From Bacteroidales bacterium (GTDB taxonomy: Bacteria > Bacteroidota > Bacteroidia > Bacteroidales > UBA7960): a stretch of DNA of 7,692 nucleotides. The stretch covers positions 1 through 7,692 of the forward strand of contig PWGY01000096.1 in assembly GCA_003554665.1 (NCBI GenBank). Reading direction: 5' to 3'. A program made the position numbers and the translations under genes. Below, in pieces: positions 6,467-7,692 of the stretch. A model generated the notes under the pieces. It saw nothing but the letters and a program-made list of their open reading frames with translations, had not been told where the DNA came from and ran no database searches. The stretch's first letter is position 1. Each line of letters starts with the position of its first letter.

Positions 6467-7660
6467 TTATTTTAAGGCAGCGAGGGCTTTTTTCATCCTG
6501 TCAACTGCTTCCTCCAGTAAATCGTTGGAGGTGGCATAGGAGAACCTTACGCATTCATCATCTCCGAAGGCACTGCCCGGTACCATGGCAATATGGGCTT
6601 TTTTCAGGAGGTACATGCAGAAATCGAATGCATCCTTAATGGTTTTTTCTCCGTCGGATTTTCCAAAATAGGATTTTACATTGATGAATAAGTAAAATGC
6701 ACCCTGTGGCTCATTGGTTTTTGTTCCGGGCACTTCTTTCAGAAGCTTCAGTACCAGGTCGCGGCGCTCGCGAAATTTCTCCAACATAGAGTGTGTGGTG
6801 GAAGGGTCGGCCTGCATGGCGCTCAGCGCCGCACGCTGGGCAATTGAGCAGGTGCCGGAGGTGAATTGCCCCTGCAGCTTGTTACAGGCTTTGGCAATTT
6901 CCGGATGCGCTGCGATATATCCGATGCGCCAGCCTGTCATTGCAAAGCCTTTGGATACCCCGTTGACCAGGATCACCCTGTCGCGGATGGCATCAAATTG
7001 TGCGATGCTTTCGTGTTTGCCGCCAAAGTTGATGTGCTCGTAAATCTCATCGGAAATGATGAATACATTGGGGTACTTGGCAAATACTTCAGCAAGAGCC
7101 TTCAGTTCGTCTTTTGAATAAACGGAACCGGTGGGGTTGCAGGGGCTGGAGAAAATAAACATTGAAGTCTTGTCGGTGATTGCTTCCTCAAGTTGATCGG
7201 GGGTAATCTTGAAATTATTTTCAATACCGGCCTTTATGTAGACAGCTTTTCCTTCCGCCATTTTGACTATTTCGCGGTAGCTGACCCAGTAGGGAGTGGG
7301 GATTACCACTTCGTCACCCGGGTTTACAAGGCAGAGTACGGTGTTGGCAATGGAATGCTTGGCACCTGTACTTACTACGATCTGATCGGGGGTGTAGCTG
7401 AGCCTATTGTCACGTTCAAGCTTGTGGCAGATGGCTTCGCGGAGGTCCTGGTAGCCGTTTACCGGAGTATAGAAGGAATAATTATCGTCAATGGCTTTTT
7501 TTCCGGCTTCTTTTACCGCATCCGGGGTAAAAAAATCAGGCTCCCCAACGCTGAGGTTGATGACATCGTGCCCTTCGGCTTTCAGTTCGCGACTCATCCT
7601 TGACATGGCAAGGGTTTCGGATTCAGACAAGTTGTTTATTCTGTCAGATAAAGTTATCAT
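6467..7660 (-). CDS. Class I/II PLP-dependent aminotransferase, aspartate aminotransferase-like
   Basis: 397 aa, full length for fold-type I aminotransferases of the aspB/class I-gamma type. The family moves the amino group of aspartate (or a related amino acid) to 2-oxoglutarate in the cytoplasm. Visible residues: NLSVGEPDF (35-43), STGAKHSIAN (98-107) for the cofactor phosphate, Trp125 in PTPYW, Asn175 in SSPCNPTG, Asp204 and Tyr207 in SDEIYEH, Lys237 in VSKGFAMTGWRIGY as the PLP Schiff-base lysine (codon 6950-6952), Arg245, and Arg372 in VRFSYATS binding the substrate alpha-carboxylate. The ATG at 7660 starts at the normal MITLSDRINNL. It is the first visible gene of the minus-strand cluster; only 32 bp upstream are in the window and no clear promoter is seen there. 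Substrate range (aspartate, aromatic amino acids, prephenate) cannot be fixed from sequence alone. Confidence 0.93.
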   Translation of the reverse strand: MITLSDRINNLSESETLAMSRMSRELKAEGHDVINLSVGEPDFFTPDAVKEAGKKAIDDNYSFYTPVNGYQDLREAICHKLERDNRLSYTPDQIVVSTGAKHSIANTVLCLVNPGDEVVIPTPYWVSYREIVKMAEGKAVYIKAGIENNFKITPDQLEEAITDKTSMFIFSSPCNPTGSVYSKDELKALAEVFAKYPNVFIISDEIYEHINFGGKHESIAQFDAIRDRVILVNGVSKGFAMTGWRIGYIAAHPEIAKACNKLQGQFTSGTCSIAQRAALSAMQADPSTTHSMLEKFRERRDLVLKLLKEVPGTKTNEPQGAFYLFINVKSYFGKSDGEKTIKDAFDFCMYLLKKAHIAMVPGSAFGDDECVRFSYATSNDLLEEAVDRMKKALAALK

Positions 7661-7692
7661 AGCATTATATATAAAAGTGAAACAATGGGTGA

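Noticed and set aside
7661..7692. AT-rich stretch upstream of the aminotransferase as a promoter
   Set aside because: It contains TATATATAAT on the minus strand but no TAnnTTTG match at a suitable distance, and the window ends after 32 bp, so it cannot be judged.

Overview
The window comes from a Gram-negative member of the Bacteroidota, probably an environmental Bacteroidales- or Cytophagales-like organism. The evidence is a PorT-type outer-membrane protein of the type IX secretion system (T9SS, known only from this phylum), a heptose kinase of LPS core synthesis, a candidate TAnnTTTG promoter element of the Bacteroidota type, and start codons without clear Shine-Dalgarno sequences. All seven protein genes have recognisable families. 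The species cannot be named from the sequence.

Layout. Plus strand: the 3' part of a large S9-family (prolyl oligopeptidase/acylaminoacyl peptidase type) serine peptidase (2-2074), closed by a strong intrinsic terminator (2126-2161), then a promoter-like element and a class III sirtuin deacylase (2215-2901). Minus strand, read right to left: class I PLP-dependent aminotransferase (7660-6467), stand-alone heptose-7-phosphate kinase (6438-5413), pyridoxamine-phosphate oxidase PdxH (5403-4765), PorT-like protein (4656-3874) and a TrmH/SpoU-family RNA 2'-O-methyltransferase (3791-3255). The gaps between the minus-strand genes are 28, 9, 108 and 82 bp. The first three are therefore very likely one transcript; the last two may be co-transcribed or have their own promoter.

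The one region not explained by genes is 2902-3254, between the convergent sirtuin and methyltransferase genes. It is filled by a degenerate tandem array of about 18-19 units of a GC-rich ~16-bp sequence (consensus near GGGYCAAYYRCCGSCA). The array begins on the last base of the sirtuin stop codon and ends about 45-65 bp before the methyltransferase stop. It has no spacers of CRISPR type, no convincing ORF and no clear intrinsic terminator. From 2934 to 3209 it contains no stop triplet in any forward frame. This is the best candidate for something undescribed in the window.

How the genes relate: PdxH makes the PLP used by the aminotransferase. The heptose kinase and PorT both serve the outer envelope (LPS core and T9SS). 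The sirtuin and RNA methyltransferase are housekeeping modification enzymes. I see no mobile element, tRNA, rRNA or CRISPR, and no obvious multi-gene defence or biosynthetic system.
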